From Chitinophagaceae bacterium (GTDB taxonomy: Bacteria > Bacteroidota > Bacteroidia > Chitinophagales > Chitinophagaceae): a stretch of 64,000 nt of DNA. The position numbers and the translations under genes were made by a program. This document shows positions 51,986 through 61,730 of the stretch, piece after piece. Within the stretch, counting starts at the first letter, position 1. Each line of letters begins with the position of its first letter. The notes beneath the pieces were generated by a model. The model saw only the letters and a list, made by a program, of their open reading frames with translations. It ran no database searches and was not told the origin of the DNA. Location of the stretch: contig CANFHA010000017.1 of NCBI GenBank assembly GCA_947446645.1, positions 53,741 to 117,740 of the forward strand, given 5' to 3'.

Positions 51986-53230
51986 ATGAACCAAACAAAC
52001 GCACATAAGCCGGGCTATAAGCATACACCCCTTGGGTGGATACCTGATGATTGGGAAATAAAACAGCTTGGAGATATTGGGAAACCTTACATTGGGTTGA
52101 CATACAGTCCTGAAGATGTTACTGATAAGAACAACGGCATTCTGGTTTTAAGATCGTCAAACATACAAGGTTCAAAATTGCACTTTGAGGATAATGTATT
52201 TGTGAAATGTGAGGTTCCAGATCGAGCGAAAGTTCAAGCTGGTGATATTCTAATTTGTGTAAGAAATGGTAGCCGTTCTCTAATTGGCAAATCAGTTATG
52301 ATAGATGAACGTTGCAGTGGAATGGCATTTGGAGCATTTATGTCGATATACAGATCAGAATACAATGGCTTTATGAACCAAGTTTTCAACTCTGGTCTAT
52401 TTAAGCAAGAAATACATAAAAATTTAGGCGCAACAATTAATCAGATTACCTCTAATGATTTAAATAAATTTTATGTACCGTTCCCATCAACTAAGGAGAG
52501 GACACAAATAGCAAATATTCTCACGATCTGGGATGAAGCAATACAAAAGACACAGCAGCTAATAGAGCGACTGAAGCAGCGCAATAAAGGACTTTCTCAA
52601 CAATTGCTAAAACCTAAACCCGCCTGGAAGGAATTAAAGCTATCAGACATATTTGAACGGGTTACAAGAAAGAATACTGAAGCTAATACGAACGTTGTAA
52701 CTATTTCTGCACAGAAGGGATTTATACGGCAAGGAGACTTTTTCAACAAGCAGGTGGCAAGTGAGATACTTGACAACTACTTCCTTGTAGAGAAAGGTGA
52801 GTTCTGTTACAATAAAAGCTATTCGAACGGTTACGATTGGGGAGCAACTAAACGACTAAACGATTTTGAGAAAGCCGTAGTAACAACGCTGTATATCTGC
52901 TTTAGGTTGAAAGACGATACAAAACACTCCGGCGACTTCTTTGAATACTTTTTTGAATCCGGCTTGCTTGAAGTTGGGTTGTCAAAGATTGCTCATGAAG
53001 GTGGCCGGGCACATGGATTACTTAATGTTACTGCACATGACTTCTTTAGTTTAAAGGTATCTATTCCGGTTTTAACTGAACAGACCAGGATATATAATAT
53101 GCTACAGACAGCGAGTAATGAACTAAAATTATATCAACAACAACTTGCCAACCTACAGCAGCAAAAGAAGGGCTTAATGCAGAAGCTGCTGAGTGGGGAG
53201 GTGAGAGTAAATGAATGTAGAAAATATTAA
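51986..53230 (+). CDS. hsdS: Type I restriction specificity subunit (HsdS)
   Basis: The 414-residue protein has two target-recognition domains, each followed by a conserved long helix: the first at AIQKTQQLIERLKQRNKGLS (about residue 190), the second at YQQQLANLQQQKKGLMQKLL near the C-terminus. It sets the bipartite DNA target. It starts 2 bases after the TIR gene, and the C-terminal extension is short. With the half-length HsdS upstream, this operon carries 1.5 specificity subunits. Confidence 0.92.
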   Translation: MNQTNAHKPGYKHTPLGWIPDDWEIKQLGDIGKPYIGLTYSPEDVTDKNNGILVLRSSNIQGSKLHFEDNVFVKCEVPDRAKVQAGDILICVRNGSRSLIGKSVMIDERCSGMAFGAFMSIYRSEYNGFMNQVFNSGLFKQEIHKNLGATINQITSNDLNKFYVPFPSTKERTQIANILTIWDEAIQKTQQLIERLKQRNKGLSQQLLKPKPAWKELKLSDIFERVTRKNTEANTNVVTISAQKGFIRQGDFFNKQVASEILDNYFLVEKGEFCYNKSYSNGYDWGATKRLNDFEKAVVTTLYICFRLKDDTKHSGDFFEYFFESGLLEVGLSKIAHEGGRAHGLLNVTAHDFFSLKVSIPVLTEQTRIYNMLQTASNELKLYQQQLANLQQQKKGLMQKLLSGEVRVNECRKY

Positions 53231-53241
53231 CTAAATACACT

Positions 53242-55116
53242 ATGCTAATTATACATCCAGATTCGTGGGTTAGTGGACTTTTTCCTTTGGAGAAATTCTT
53301 AACTGAAAAAATGCTTCAACGTACTGACTGCAATGAGTCAATTAGTAATAAGCATAGGACAACAAATGGCTATATACAGGTAAAGGAACTATTAACCCTG
53401 TCTAAACTGTCATTGATTAGAGCTCGAACAGTTCGGACCGTTAAAGTACTAATAGATGAAGCTAGATCCGATTTGTTTTCTCAAAACATTAAGAATGATA
53501 TCATTATAAATGGATATTTCAAAGACTTAAAGGAGTTTATTGTTAACTATGATGCATCTCGCTTGGAAGCGGACGGCAAGCCTAATCTAATTGAGTTGAA
53601 TTCACTTATATATAGGCTGTCACTTTTCGAATCTCAATTAGAAAGAGGCTATTTTAATTTCATTGGTAGAGAGTTCTTTTCAATAGATTACAAAGAGGCA
53701 TTGAAGGTTGACAGACATGCAAAACTAATCTCTGCATTAGTTGATATTCTTATCCCATATCTCGCCTTTAAAGGATATGCAATATCATCAATATCGGAAG
53801 TTTTGCGTTCCTGGATTAGTAAGGGCTATAGAGCAACTTTCAAAAGAATGTTTGCATTTTTCAATTTTAAAAAGCGAGAGTATTACTATGTTATTAACAT
53901 TGACAAAAAGACATCCGAAGAATGGGATTTCTTATTAAAGTTAATGAGGGAAGAACTTGGTATTGATATTACACACGACACAGTAATTAACTTGAATAAA
54001 GAAAAAGAAGAACTAACTATCTTTCCCGAAAATGACGTTGTGGCCTTTTATGGGCACCGGGACCTAGACCCTCATACGCATTTCAGAAATGTTTACGATT
54101 CATTGTTAAAGAGGACTGTGCTCACTAGAGAAAGACAATCGTTAGCTTTATTCAGTGAGTTCTTTGATTCCTGTTATTGGAGGTCCCCGAAACGAAAGAA
54201 GCAGCTGCACAAAGTTGAATTTACTAACGATCCTCTCAATGTTAATTCTAGGAGCAGAACACTACGTAACACTCTCATCGATAACTCATCATATTTTGCC
54301 TATGAGTTTTCGGAGGAATCACTTATTCCTAATCCTGCAAATGAACAGCTCAGAAATGCGCTATACTATTATAATCTTGCCTTAGGATCTAAGTCAATTG
54401 AGAATTCACTTGCGTTATTATGGACGTCATTGGAATCGTTGCTACCTTACCGAACTCATTTCAGTGATATTGAATGTGTACAACATTTTGTCTCAAAATC
54501 CATGGCTCTTGGCTCAATGGGAAGAGACGTAAGGGCATTTTTCATGAGATTAAATGAATGCAATCTAGCTGCTGGCAAAGCTTTAGATTCGTTGGAGTTT
54601 GCGGAGCAGCAGGGGTGCAATACGCCTAAAACTCTTGAGTTATGCTACGATTGGATTGTCAACGGTGAAAAAGGTATTATAAGCAAGAGGTTTGAATTGA
54701 TTAAAGCCCAGTCAGAGTTACTAGCATTTGAGTATTCTCGAATAGCCAGACCACTGATAGATGGAAAGTATGAATATCTTCTCAAGAGAATAGTAGCTTC
54801 TAATCAATCGATAAAGTACCAACTACAAAGAATATATCTTCATAGGAATCAGATTATCCACGCTGGGAACATAATTAACGAGTATTCAAACCTATGGATT
54901 CATCTCGAATGGTATATTGGCAAGTTGCTTGCACACTCCATTATTAACCTGGAAATTACTCGGCGTTACAGCAGTCTTTACGATTTGTTTATATCGACAG
55001 AATCCGACTATGATTATGTTGTTTCATATTTAGAGAAAAACGCCGATAAGCCAATTGCAGAATTGTCGACTAGGATAAAGAAAATTATTTTCAGCTACAG
55101 CTGGCAATCGTTCTAA
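53242..55116 (+). CDS. HEPN-domain protein (ApeA-like RNase candidate)
   Basis: The 624-residue protein has an AT-rich coding sequence unlike hsdM or hsdR. Near the C-terminus is a HEPN domain: the ALYYYNLALGSKSIENSLAL segment with LLWTSLESLLPY (about 375-405) and the Rx4H RNase motif R535-NQII-H540 in LHRNQIIHAGN. The N-terminal 350 residues are unrecognised, with no Walker motif. It sits between hsdS and hsdR, the place PrrC holds in the E. coli prr locus. Confidence 0.7.
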   Translation: MLIIHPDSWVSGLFPLEKFLTEKMLQRTDCNESISNKHRTTNGYIQVKELLTLSKLSLIRARTVRTVKVLIDEARSDLFSQNIKNDIIINGYFKDLKEFIVNYDASRLEADGKPNLIELNSLIYRLSLFESQLERGYFNFIGREFFSIDYKEALKVDRHAKLISALVDILIPYLAFKGYAISSISEVLRSWISKGYRATFKRMFAFFNFKKREYYYVINIDKKTSEEWDFLLKLMREELGIDITHDTVINLNKEKEELTIFPENDVVAFYGHRDLDPHTHFRNVYDSLLKRTVLTRERQSLALFSEFFDSCYWRSPKRKKQLHKVEFTNDPLNVNSRSRTLRNTLIDNSSYFAYEFSEESLIPNPANEQLRNALYYYNLALGSKSIENSLALLWTSLESLLPYRTHFSDIECVQHFVSKSMALGSMGRDVRAFFMRLNECNLAAGKALDSLEFAEQQGCNTPKTLELCYDWIVNGEKGIISKRFELIKAQSELLAFEYSRIARPLIDGKYEYLLKRIVASNQSIKYQLQRIYLHRNQIIHAGNIINEYSNLWIHLEWYIGKLLAHSIINLEITRRYSSLYDLFISTESDYDYVVSYLEKNADKPIAELSTRIKKIIFSYSWQSF

Positions 55117-55125
55117 GTAAGTATT

Positions 55126-58100
55126 ATGGAAACACCCTCATTTAAAGAAGATCACATCTCCCAGATACCGGCACTGCAATTGTTGATGAAGATGGGTTAT
55201 AAATACCTCACACCTGATGAGGCACTAGCTGCCAGAGGTAGCAGGAGTAGTAATGTGCTGCTGGAAGGCATTATGAAGGAGCATTTGCGGGAAGCAAACA
55301 AGATTAACTACAAGGGTAAGGAGTTCTATTTCACTGATACCAACATCAACACTGCCATACTTGCACTGAGGGATTTACCTATACAGGATGGCTACATTCA
55401 GGCTAATATTGCCTTCTATGACCTGATAACACTCGGCAAGAGCCTTGATCAGGCTGTATTGGGAGATAAGAAGGGCTTTACATTCCAATACATTGACTGG
55501 AAACAACCAGAGAACAATGTATTTCATGTAACGGAGGAATACAGCGTACTCAGGACAAATAGAACCGATACCTACCGACCAGATATTGTATTGTTCATTA
55601 ACGGTATACCCGTTGCTGTAATAGAATGTAAAAGCCCACAGATTAAAGACCCTTTAGACAAATCAATAGAACAGCACCTGCGCAACCAGCAGGAGGATGG
55701 CATACGCTCCCTTTATAACTACTCAAATATACTGATGGGACTTGCTACAGAGCAAGCATCCTACGCCACCACAGGCACATCAAAGGAGTTTTGGAGTGTG
55801 TGGCGGGAGTCATTTAAAAGCACAGCACAGGAAGCAGCATATAATCAGGAGCTAACAGCCCTGAAGAATACCCCGCTACCATCGGATGAGCGTACAGTAC
55901 TATTCAATGAACGGTTTAGGTATGTATTACAATACTTCAATCAGTTGGAAGCTAATGAGGTAAACATTACAGAGCAGGATAAACTACTTTATAGTATATG
56001 CCGCCCTGAGCGCATTCTTGCCCTGATGCTCAACCATATAGTATATGACGATGGGGAAAAGAAGATAGCCCGCTATCAGCAATACTTTGCCATAAAAGAC
56101 ACACTTGGCAGGATACAGCAGATGGATAGCACAGGTAAGCGCACGGGTGGGGTTATTTGGCATACACAGGGGTCAGGTAAGAGCCTTACAATGGTAATGC
56201 TGGCAGAGCAAATATCCACTGTGGTTAAGGAGCCGCAGATTATAATGGTTACTGACCGTATAGACCTTGATGACCAGATCTCAGGTACATTCAGGAAGTG
56301 CGGCATGGACGTAAAGCAGGCAACCTCTGGCAAGAACTTAGTGGAGCTGCTGAATACTACCAGCGATATCGTCATTACCACAGTGATACATAAGTTTGAA
56401 TCGGCAGTTAACCAGGCAGACGCGATACTGAGGTCAAGCGACATCTTTATACTGGTAGATGAGGGGCATAGGACCCAATATGGACAGTTCAACGTCAAGA
56501 TGCGCAAGATGTTCCCGAATGCCTGTTTTATAGCCTTTACGGGCACTCCGCTTTTGAAGTCGGAGAAGAACACGGCCACTAAGTTTGGGGGCATAATAGG
56601 TAATCCTTACACCATAACAGACGCTGTAAAAGACAAAGCGGTAGTACCCCTGCTATATGAGGGTAGAATGAACCTTATTGATGTGAATTCTAAGCCACTG
56701 GATACCTATTTCGGGCAGGTATCAGAACCATTATCAGACTATGGCAAGGGGCAGCTTAAGAAGAAGTTTAGCAGGCTGGATATAATCAACAAGGCAGACC
56801 TTGTCATATACGAGCGAGCTATTGATATTGTCAAGAACTTCTGCGATAACTTTCAAATACAGGGATCAGACCACCCTCAAAAAGCCCTGCTGGTATCACC
56901 GAATAAAGTATCGGCTATTAAGTACCGAGATTACATAGATGAGTTCTGTAAAACCAACCCAAAATACAAGGTAAACTGTGAGGTGCTTATATCGGCACCT
57001 GATATGAGGGAGGGCGAAGAAGATGCATTTGAAAAGGCTGATGATAAGGTGAAGGCGTTCTGGAATGCAATGATGGACAGGTTTAAGAAGTCTGAGGACT
57101 ATGAAAAGAATATTATCAACGGCTACAAGAAGAAGGAGCAACCTGAGATGCTAATAGTAGTTGACAAGCTACTAACAGGCTTTGACGCTCCCTGTGCCAC
57201 TGTGCTTTACCTTACCCGCCCGTTGAAAGAACACACCCTGTTGCAGGCTATAGCAAGGGTAAACAGGCTGTACCCAGGCAAAGACTATGGATATATTATT
57301 GACTACTTTGGCAACCTTAAAAACCTTGACGATGCGCTTGGCACTTATTCCAGTCTGGAAGGATTTGACGATGATGATTTGAAGGGTGCAATAACAGCGG
57401 TAAACAAGGAAATACAAAAGCTGCCACAGGCACACTCTGAGGTTTGGGATATATTCAAGACCATTAAGAACAAGTACGATGCAACAGCCTACAAGAACCA
57501 CCTTTTTGATGATGCTATAAGGTATCAGTTCTATGAGAAGCTATCCACCTTTGGTAGGCTGCTTAAACTGGCATATACCAGCATGGAGTATGAAATGAAT
57601 ACGCCTGATGTTATAAAGAAGAAGTACAGGGAGGATTACAAGTTCTTTTTGAGCCTGCGGGAGGTGGTGAAGTACAGCTATTCTGATGACCTTAAGTATG
57701 AAGACTTTGAACCACAGGTGCAAAAGCTGGTGGATAAGCACATCACCACCGAGGGCGAAATAGTGGTGCTTACCAGCAGTGTAAACATCTTTGATAAGGA
57801 GCTGATGGAAAAGGAAATGGAGCGTATAGCAGGTAAAGCTGCTAAGGCTGACCATATAGCCAGCAAGACCATGCGCTCGATCAATATCAGGATGAATGAA
57901 GATCCTGTATTCTACAAAAGGCTCTCTCAACTGATTAAGGAAACAATTGATGCCTATCATGCAGGCAGGCTTAGTGAGGTGGAATACCTGAACAAAACAA
58001 TGGCGCATGAAAGTGACTTCAATAACAGGCGGCAGGACAATATACCATCGGAGATAGTAGACAATGATATACAGATAGCCTTCTACAATCAGACTAATGT

Positions 58101-58377
58101 GATACTGGAAGCAGCACTACAGAATAACGGAAACAAGACCTGGGTAGCAGCGCAAATAAGCATTGGTATTGATAGCACTATTCGGAGCATCATTTTTGAC
58201 CAAGGTTCGCTAATCGTGGATTGGGAGCATAACAATGATATTCAAGGAAAACTGCGCATTGCCCTCGATGACTTTTTGTATGATGCCAAAGCCGAGCATA
58301 GGTTAGCTATTGCAGATAAGGAGATTGACCTATTGGAAGAGGAATGTTTGAAGATTGCAAAAGCAAGGTATAAATGA
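55126..58377 (+). CDS. hsdR: Type I restriction endonuclease subunit R (HsdR)
   Basis: The 1083-residue protein has the N-terminal nuclease motif (D151 in RPDIVLFINGIP and E167-CK in AVIECKSP), Walker A HTQGSGKSLTMV near residue 348, the DEGH box in ILVDEGHRTQYG, TGTPL, and QAIARVNRL of motif VI, all in order. It translocates DNA and cuts at distance when HsdS meets unmethylated sites. It is intact. Confidence 0.95.
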   Translation: METPSFKEDHISQIPALQLLMKMGYKYLTPDEALAARGSRSSNVLLEGIMKEHLREANKINYKGKEFYFTDTNINTAILALRDLPIQDGYIQANIAFYDLITLGKSLDQAVLGDKKGFTFQYIDWKQPENNVFHVTEEYSVLRTNRTDTYRPDIVLFINGIPVAVIECKSPQIKDPLDKSIEQHLRNQQEDGIRSLYNYSNILMGLATEQASYATTGTSKEFWSVWRESFKSTAQEAAYNQELTALKNTPLPSDERTVLFNERFRYVLQYFNQLEANEVNITEQDKLLYSICRPERILALMLNHIVYDDGEKKIARYQQYFAIKDTLGRIQQMDSTGKRTGGVIWHTQGSGKSLTMVMLAEQISTVVKEPQIIMVTDRIDLDDQISGTFRKCGMDVKQATSGKNLVELLNTTSDIVITTVIHKFESAVNQADAILRSSDIFILVDEGHRTQYGQFNVKMRKMFPNACFIAFTGTPLLKSEKNTATKFGGIIGNPYTITDAVKDKAVVPLLYEGRMNLIDVNSKPLDTYFGQVSEPLSDYGKGQLKKKFSRLDIINKADLVIYERAIDIVKNFCDNFQIQGSDHPQKALLVSPNKVSAIKYRDYIDEFCKTNPKYKVNCEVLISAPDMREGEEDAFEKADDKVKAFWNAMMDRFKKSEDYEKNIINGYKKKEQPEMLIVVDKLLTGFDAPCATVLYLTRPLKEHTLLQAIARVNRLYPGKDYGYIIDYFGNLKNLDDALGTYSSLEGFDDDDLKGAITAVNKEIQKLPQAHSEVWDIFKTIKNKYDATAYKNHLFDDAIRYQFYEKLSTFGRLLKLAYTSMEYEMNTPDVIKKKYREDYKFFLSLREVVKYSYSDDLKYEDFEPQVQKLVDKHITTEGEIVVLTSSVNIFDKELMEKEMERIAGKAAKADHIASKTMRSINIRMNEDPVFYKRLSQLIKETIDAYHAGRLSEVEYLNKTMAHESDFNNRRQDNIPSEIVDNDIQIAFYNQTNVILEAALQNNGNKTWVAAQISIGIDSTIRSIIFDQGSLIVDWEHNNDIQGKLRIALDDFLYDAKAEHRLAIADKEIDLLEEECLKIAKARYK

Positions 58378-59078
58378 TAGAACAGAAAGTACAGTTTGGT
58401 ACAAGAACAATACCCTTTACAATCCATTATGCCGATAGGAAGTCCATGGGCTTGCAGGTGCATCCTGATTGTACAGTACACGCTATTGCGCCCACTGATA
58501 CAACGGAGGCTGATATAATAAAGAGGGTGAAGCTAAAGGCAGGTTGGATATTGAAGCAGCAAGATCACTTTGCCTCATTCCTGCCGCTAACACCTGCAAG
58601 GCAGTTTGTGAATGGGGAAACTCACCTATACCTTGGCAGGCAGTATCGGCTAAAGAAAGTTTCATCTGCTTCCACCCAGGTTAAAATCTACCGGGGTTTT
58701 ATAGAAGTTCATACTAAATCGGCTACCGTAGAAGCTGTTGAAATTGTGTTACAGGACTGGTACAAGACAAAAGCAAAGGAGGTTTTCGCAGGTTTGCTCG
58801 CTGAATTGATTGAAAAAACACCCCGGTTTCAAAATAGGCGGCTATCACTGCATACTAAGGCTATGCCTACCCGTTGGGGCAGCTGCTCACCCGCAGGAAG
58901 AATAACCCTGAATTCAGAGCTGGTAAAAGCACCAAAGGCATGTATTGAGTATGTTATTATCCATGAGCTTTGCCATCTCATATACCCTAACCACAATAAG
59001 AAGTTTTTTAGACAGCTAAGTACCCTAATGCCGGATTGGGAGAAATGGAAGGAGAGGCTAGAGAGGAGTATGGTGTAG
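58374..59078 (+). CDS. DUF45/YgjP-like M48-type metallopeptidase
   Basis: The 234-residue protein has a beta-rich N-terminal part and a zinc-peptidase C-terminal part with TKAMPTRWGSCSPAGRITLN, then IHELCHLIYPNHNKKFF (HExxH about residues 196-200). It overlaps hsdR by 4 bases (ATGA). This family is often next to type I R-M genes; its target is unknown. It ends the operon. Confidence 0.85.
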   Translation: MIEQKVQFGTRTIPFTIHYADRKSMGLQVHPDCTVHAIAPTDTTEADIIKRVKLKAGWILKQQDHFASFLPLTPARQFVNGETHLYLGRQYRLKKVSSASTQVKIYRGFIEVHTKSATVEAVEIVLQDWYKTKAKEVFAGLLAELIEKTPRFQNRRLSLHTKAMPTRWGSCSPAGRITLNSELVKAPKACIEYVIIHELCHLIYPNHNKKFFRQLSTLMPDWEKWKERLERSMV

Positions 59079-59267
59079 ATAATCAATTGGCCGAAACGGT
59101 TGATGAGGTGGTTTTCTATAAACAAAAACAATGGCGAAATAACACCTGTTTTGTTGATAGAAATGTTGATAGCCAATACTATCTGCATAAAACTCAAAAT
59201 ATCTCTCTTTTCGACATTTTATAGAGTATATTTAGCGTAGGTAAAAATAATCTCGGCTGTTTTTAAT

Positions 59268-59275
59268 TACTTTTG
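59268..59275 (+). promoter_or_regulatory. Candidate -7 promoter element for the AlkB gene
   Basis: TACTTTTG matches TAnnTTTG and ends 5 bases before the ATG at 59281, implying a leaderless or nearly leaderless transcript. It starts a new transcription unit after the R-M operon. Confidence 0.45.
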
Positions 59276-59280
59276 ATGCA

Positions 59281-59916
59281 ATGGCACAATTAGACATTTT
59301 CAGCAATATCGGCACCTCAAATTTTGAGCAGAATAGCCGTTCTTCACTGGTTGTTGTTGATAATGGAGAGTACATTTACATGCCTAATTTTTTTTCAAAA
59401 TCCGATAGTGATGGATACTTAAAAAAGCTAAGGGAAAATGTTCTTTGGAAACAGGAATCAATGAATATGTATGGGAAGAAGATTAACTTCCCAAGGCTAA
59501 CCGCTTGGTATGGCGATAACGATAAGCCCTATTCATTTTCGGGAATTACTTTGCAGCCGCTCCCTTGGAATAATGAAATCCTTCAAATTAAGCAAAAAAT
59601 TGAGCCCGATGCCGGGGTTACTTTTAATAGTGTTCTACTGAATTTATATCGCAATGGTAATGACTCAATTTCTTGGCATACTGATGCAGAACCTGGATTA
59701 GGCATAAATCCCATCATAGCGTCCGTTAATTTTGGGGAGACTAGGAAATTTCAATTAAAGCATATAAAAACCGGTGAGAAGAGGGAAATTGAATTGGAGC
59801 ATGGGAGCGTGCTAATTATGAAGGGAGAATTACAGCATTTTTGGCAGCATCAGGTTCCGAAGACAAATAAAATAATTGGAGAAAGAATTAATCTAACCTT
59901 TAGGGTGATAAAATGA
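59281..59916 (+). CDS. AlkB-like 2-oxoglutarate/Fe(II)-dependent dioxygenase
   Basis: The 211-residue protein has the AlkB motifs: FPRLTAWYGDNDKPYSFSGI (substrate-binding region), H133-x-D135 in SWHTDAEPGLG, H190 in FWQHQVPK, and GERINLTFR at the C-terminus. It resembles the human ALKBH2 type and should demethylate alkylated bases in DNA or RNA. It overlaps the DUF1848 gene by 4 bases. Confidence 0.9.
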   Translation: MAQLDIFSNIGTSNFEQNSRSSLVVVDNGEYIYMPNFFSKSDSDGYLKKLRENVLWKQESMNMYGKKINFPRLTAWYGDNDKPYSFSGITLQPLPWNNEILQIKQKIEPDAGVTFNSVLLNLYRNGNDSISWHTDAEPGLGINPIIASVNFGETRKFQLKHIKTGEKREIELEHGSVLIMKGELQHFWQHQVPKTNKIIGERINLTFRVIK

Positions 59917-60926
59917 AATGGGATTTTGAAAATATTGAAATTGACGACGGATCTACGGTATTAGCCCAGGCACCTGTGATTATTTCTGCAAGTCGCTCTA
60001 CTGACATTCCCACTTTTTATGCAGACTGGTTTGTTGAAAGATGGAAAGCTGGATATGTGAAATGGAAAAATCCGTTCAATGGCGTTCCCTTATATGTTTC
60101 ATTCAAAAAAACAAGAGCTGTAGTTTTCTGGACAAAAAACCCCAAGCCCATTTTTAAACATCTCGATTATTTAGATGAAAATGTCAAAAACTACTACTTC
60201 CAATTTTCATTGAATGATTATGATAAAGAAAGGTTTGAAGAAAAAGTACCTAATGTCCAAACACGAATTGATACTTTTATTGAGCTTTCAAATAGAATTG
60301 GCAAGGACAGAGTTGTTTGGCGCTTTGATCCGCTATTAATGACCGATGAAATTGACGTAGATAGCTTATTGAATAAAGTTGAAAGAATTGGCGACCAGCT
60401 ATGTCATTATACAAATAAATTGGTTTTTAGCTTTGCAGACATATCGATCTACAAAAAAGTAGAGAGCAATCTGAGGAAAGCTAATATCCACTATCTTGAA
60501 TTTGACTCAATCACAATGGAACAATTTGCCCTTGGATTAAAGAAGCTAAATGAAAAGTGGGGGCTTGAACTTGCTACTTGTGCTGAAAAGTTCGATCTAC
60601 ATAAATATGGAATAAATCATAACAAATGTATTGATGATGATTTAATGATTAAGCTTTTTGCTCATGACAAACAACTGATGGATTTTTTGGGTGTGAAGTT
60701 TATTGAATCTACATTATTTGATTCTGCTGGTAAAATAGCTAAAACAAAAAAACTTGAAGATAAGGGCCAAAGGGAATCATGTGGGTGCATTATGAGTAAG
60801 GACATTGGGGAATATAATACTTGCCCCCACGGTTGTGTTTATTGCTATGCTAACACGTCAAAGGAAATTGCATTAGAAAATTACAAACGCCATATTAATA
60901 ACGGGATAAAGGAAACACTCATTTAA
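59913..60926 (+). CDS. DUF1848 protein with C-terminal Cys cluster
   Basis: The 337-residue protein is of the DUF1848 type: IISASRSTDIPTFYADWFVE at the start, VVFWTKNPKPIFKHLDYL, then RVVWRFDPLLMTDEIDV. Five Cys lie at the end (C290, C292, C304, C308, C311); the last three have the CX3CX2C spacing of radical-SAM 4Fe-4S sites but sit at the C-terminus. It is coupled to the AlkB gene by ATGA. Function unknown. Confidence 0.75.
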   Translation: MKWDFENIEIDDGSTVLAQAPVIISASRSTDIPTFYADWFVERWKAGYVKWKNPFNGVPLYVSFKKTRAVVFWTKNPKPIFKHLDYLDENVKNYYFQFSLNDYDKERFEEKVPNVQTRIDTFIELSNRIGKDRVVWRFDPLLMTDEIDVDSLLNKVERIGDQLCHYTNKLVFSFADISIYKKVESNLRKANIHYLEFDSITMEQFALGLKKLNEKWGLELATCAEKFDLHKYGINHNKCIDDDLMIKLFAHDKQLMDFLGVKFIESTLFDSAGKIAKTKKLEDKGQRESCGCIMSKDIGEYNTCPHGCVYCYANTSKEIALENYKRHINNGIKETLI

Positions 60927-60935
60927 TTTGACTTT

Positions 60936-61730
60936 ATGGCTGGTTATCATTTTAGTTTACCTGATGTTGAAAAATTATCCCCATCACAGCAAGCAGCAGT
61001 TGGAGATAGTAAACCAATCGCCTTGTCAGGTGGGCCGGGAACCGGAAAAAGTGTCGTTGCGATTTATCGCCATATTACCAATTATCAGAAGCAAAAACCA
61101 ATAAGGAGCCAATTAATCACTCATACTAAAAGTTTAGCACATTACCTCAAGCAGTGTTGTTCTACTATTAGCCCTAAAGCTGCTGAATTTGTAGATACAT
61201 CAAGTAGTACAAAATGGCGACCATCAAATGGAAATATATTTGATGAAATTATTCACGATGAAGCTCAAGACTTACATTTGAATTTCAATAAGCTACTTCA
61301 GAAATTCGCGGGTAGTATATCGTATGGCGCTGACGATCAACAATTGATTTCCGCAGCTGCAAGAAACGAAGACGGCAGTTATAACCTTGAAGAGTGTTCT
61401 CCCGAAAAAGAACTTAGAAAAATTTATACAAATTCATTACACACTCTAACAAAGAATTACAGATCTACGCGAAAAATAATGATGTTTGTCAAGAACATTT
61501 TCGAAAATGCATATATACCGGAACAAACAATAATAGAAACTGAAAAAGAAGGTGATTTGTATCCAAGCACTATACACAATCAAACACTTATTGATGATAT
61601 TGAACCATATGAAAAAAGATATGAAATTTTGATAGCCGAAATAGAAAGGCTATTATCTGCAAAAAGATTAGAAAGGAGTAAACTTGAAGATCTCATAAAT
61701 AATGCCAAATCCAATGTAATCAAAAAGTGA
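60936..61730 (+). CDS. Truncated UvrD/Rep-like SF1 helicase (first RecA domain only)
   Basis: The 264-residue protein has Q-motif-like LSPSQQAAV, Walker A GGPGTGKS (32-39), Walker B DEAQD (108-112), motif III GADDQQLIS, and LTKNYRST (171-178) of motif IV. It lacks motifs V and VI and the second RecA domain. Its last 60 or so residues are instead an acidic/basic helical tail (YEILIAEIERLLSAKRLERS). It is coupled to the next gene by GTGA, and no helicase C-terminus lies in other frames there, so this is a gene form rather than a frameshift. Confidence 0.72.
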   Translation: MAGYHFSLPDVEKLSPSQQAAVGDSKPIALSGGPGTGKSVVAIYRHITNYQKQKPIRSQLITHTKSLAHYLKQCCSTISPKAAEFVDTSSSTKWRPSNGNIFDEIIHDEAQDLHLNFNKLLQKFAGSISYGADDQQLISAAARNEDGSYNLEECSPEKELRKIYTNSLHTLTKNYRSTRKIMMFVKNIFENAYIPEQTIIETEKEGDLYPSTIHNQTLIDDIEPYEKRYEILIAEIERLLSAKRLERSKLEDLINNAKSNVIKK

